From: Zonotrichia leucophrys gambelii
Lineage: Eukaryota; Chordata; Aves; Passeriformes; Passerellidae
Direction of reading: 5' to 3'
Length of the DNA: 64,000 nucleotides
Assembly: GCF_028769735.1 (NCBI RefSeq)
Contig: NC_088172.1
Span: 34,816,897 to 34,880,896 of the forward strand
Under the pieces are notes generated by a model. That model did not search any database. It was not told the DNA's origin and saw nothing but the letters and a program-made list of their open reading frames with translations. The position numbers and the translations under genes are program-made. Positions 61,481 to 64,000 of the stretch are shown here, piece by piece; position 1 is the stretch's first letter; the number at the start of each line of letters is the position of its first letter.

Positions 61481-64000
61481 TGTTTCTCAGCATGAATCTG
61501 TGCTAATAAAATAGAGTTCTGGTTTCATCTAGGTCCCATAGCTGTTTCTGTAATACAAATAATCACAAATACAAGATTGAGATTCTCAGAAGGGGTTGGA
61601 AAAATAGGTTTAAGGCAGTAAAACTTATGTAAATGATGTCAAATAAGGCAGACTGGAAATTGGTGAGGAAAATGGTGAAGAATGAGGTAAGTAAAGGTGG
61701 TAGAATGCTATAGGGAGAAAAAAACCCCAAATAGATATTTTTAAAAGAGAATGACATTTGAAGACAGGAAGCTGTATATACATTTCTCCCTGACAGATCC
61801 CTTCTGATGAAGAATGGAAATCAGAAAGATCTGATATTGCTTTGTCAGTAACTCAACCAGAAAATATCATTTTAGGAAAAAAAAATTACAAAGAGGAGGG
61901 GTAGAATAAACCTGAAGGTATGGTCACATGGAAAAGGAGATTTGTTTTGAAAAGAAATAGTAAAGTGGCATATGGGGTAACATGTAGTGAAATATTTAGC
62001 TACAGCATGCTATTTTTGAAAACTGTGTGTTAAATTATCAAGTAAAAACTAGAAAAAAATGACATAATAATTTATTGATAGTGTAAGAAACTTATTTTCA
62101 ATCCACCCATGGTTGTGTGAAGGTGGGTGCATCTTGCCAGTAAGTAATGAGAAATGCTAATAATTCAAAGGAAGATAGATGTGAAAGAGACATGAGAAGA
62201 AAGCTAAAAATTCTCTAGGAAAGTTTACAGCTATTATTCATCCACAAACTGGAAATTTTAAAAATTGTTCTATTCAGTTCTCTGTATAATGTAAACATGA
62301 CCATCTGCCAGACAGAGCCTGCTTTTCCTAAAATTCTACATATCAGCTTAAGGTGCAAGAGAACACAAAATATTCATAAGAAAAATCTTTACTGTGAGAG
62401 AAAAATCTATGTATGAGTGTAGGTGCATACATAGATCTAGACACATGTTGTTGTCATGCTTCCTTTTTTAATATTTGCTTTTATACAGGCATCACTTGTA
62501 CAAAATTGTGTTATGTGTCTTCTGAACCTTTAGAAAGTGCATTTCCAGGGAGAGCACAAGGGAATCAAGAGAGATATGTAGGAAGTAAAATTGCAGAAAG
62601 GAGACAGACGTCATTAATCCATCGATCTGGCTGCCTGGGTCTGCCTTTCTCTGCATTGCTGACTCCCTGACAGGCTCAAGCCAGGTAGTGTACGAAGGGC
62701 TAATGCAATCTGACTCAAGATCAATACTAACATGGTCTTAGATGCACTGTTTGTGCTTGCCAGGGTACTAGTTTGGAAACGCTACTGGATTATGTTTTAC
62801 ACCTTTTTAGCATCTAACAAGCATTCTGGGCCTCTAACAGAAACCAAACACAATTATCAGAAGGCAGTGAAAGGCTGGAGGGCTTGGTGATGTTGTGATA
62901 ACAGAGTGAACCTTTGACCTCTCAGTTAATAGTCTAAACCTTGCTTAAATTAGTAATGATAGAGGGCTAAAGTCTGCACTGACTTTTACGTTTTAGAGTC
63001 TCATGAAAACAAACAGTCTTGTGGGAATTCAGGCATTTCTAAAATTTGGTCTTCAAACTGAAAAACAATTAGAAATGAGCTGGGATTCTAAACCCTGTTC
63101 CTGTGCTCTGTTTAGACATGCAGGCACACAGCACATGGCGTCAGTCATGTTTGTGAGCAAACTCCGCAGGGATGCTGCGGCTGCAGATTTCATCTTCCCC
63201 ATCCTCAAAGAGACCTACTCAGCTGGTGCCACAAGCTGTTGGAAGGCAGAGTGGGATGGTACTGCTGCAATCCATCCTCTGTGTGAGCTGTGGATAAAGG
63301 TCTCCTGCCTCTGAAAGAAAACCCATAGCTCTCCAAAATCACTGAATCTATCTGAAGAACAGAAGAGTCTAAACCAACTTAGAATCATTTAGTGGTTCTA
63401 GTATCTGCTCACTGCAGAGATTCAGAGTTACGGCTCCCATTTCAGCTACAGGATGCCACACAGACATTATGGTATGCAATAATTTCAAATAGCATATTTA
63501 TAAAGAGCCATTTAAGCTCCCAAGAGCATTTCATATGTGAGACATAGGCAAGCATTATTTCATTCACTAGCAAAATGAAGTCACCCATTCATCTGAAATG
63601 CTCTTCTGCAGTTCAGGTATGTTAATCTTTAAGCAAAAGTAAAAAAAAAAAAAAAAAAAAAAGCAGGGAAACCTTAGCAAAAAAAGGGCATGAAATGCGT
63701 AATCCACAAAAGATAAAGATAACAGACTTGTTTACTTCCAAGTGCTTTCTGATAGTACGGGAAAAATTCATCTCTAAAGAAAAAAATCCTTCAAGATTTA
63801 TGTTCTCTCTGACAATCTGACAAGATTGTCTGCTTTGCTTATGTGCATTTCCCAGTCTTCTTTCTGATTTTTAAATTATTTAAAGTAGGACACTTTCATC
63901 ACTTCAGACACTTGAGAAAATCTGTCCTGCTCAGGTTTTCTCTTAGTTTCTTCAGAGATCAAATGGTCAAAGAGCATGGGCAGAAATCCTCCTCCAGATT
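61481..64000. other. No gene recognised; poly-A run at 63642-63662
   Basis: Unassigned sequence up to the window end. It includes a pure A run of about 21 bases at 63642-63662. A GC-richer patch at 63105-63315 carries a 103-codon frame (63003-63314) with no recognisable domain. I could not link the poly-A run to a retroposed copy. Confidence 0.5.

Noticed and set aside
63003..63314. 103-codon plus-strand frame in GC-richer DNA
   Set aside because: No recognisable domain, splice signals or repeat; length is within what chance allows in 64 kb.

Overview
The window looks like bird nuclear DNA, most likely from a songbird. It is AT-rich and CpG-poor. The recognisable interspersed repeats are CR1 LINE fragments (many with the typical 3' end near ATTCTGTGATTCT) and solo LTRs resembling avian ERVL/ERVK families (termini such as TGTCCTGG..CCAGGACA and TGTATTGG..). 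I saw no L1 or Alu-type sequence. Repeat families were assigned by recalling consensus sequences, not by a database search, so family names are approximate.

I could not support any protein-coding gene, tRNA, rRNA or CRISPR array. The longer open frames fall in repeats or low-complexity tracts, or are short frames without recognisable domains. The window is best read as intergenic DNA or the inside of a very large intron.

Layout. 1-1.75 kb: AT-rich, nothing recognised. 1.75-9 kb: repeat-dense, with an old CR1-like fragment, an ERVL-like LTR whose 5' edge carries a strong inverted repeat, an LTR in the opposite orientation, an internally deleted CR1, another LTR, and two CR1 3' ends. 11.9-12.5 kb: a degenerate minus-strand LTR. 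15.65-17.8 kb: a long minus-strand CR1 split by a young-looking, CpG-rich solo LTR with a 5-bp target duplication, the clearest event in the window. 18-28.9 kb: mostly unassigned sequence with a few weak exon-like signals. 28.95-29.8 kb: an LTR with a large internal ATT/ACT/AAT microsatellite. 31-35 kb: two CR1 remnants. 37.7-38.4 kb: an LTR with a 230-bp (CCCTT)n array inside it. 39.8-40.3 kb: a plus-strand CR1 3' end. 40.3-64 kb: mostly unassigned AT-rich DNA with microsatellites, G/T- or A/C-rich tracts, one probable old SINE, one CR1-like remnant, and some stretches that might be conserved non-coding elements.

No novel gene system is visible. The most useful observations concern sequence evolution: the dated nested insertion, microsatellite growth inside two separate LTRs, and a 34-bp-arm hairpin spanning an LTR/flank junction.
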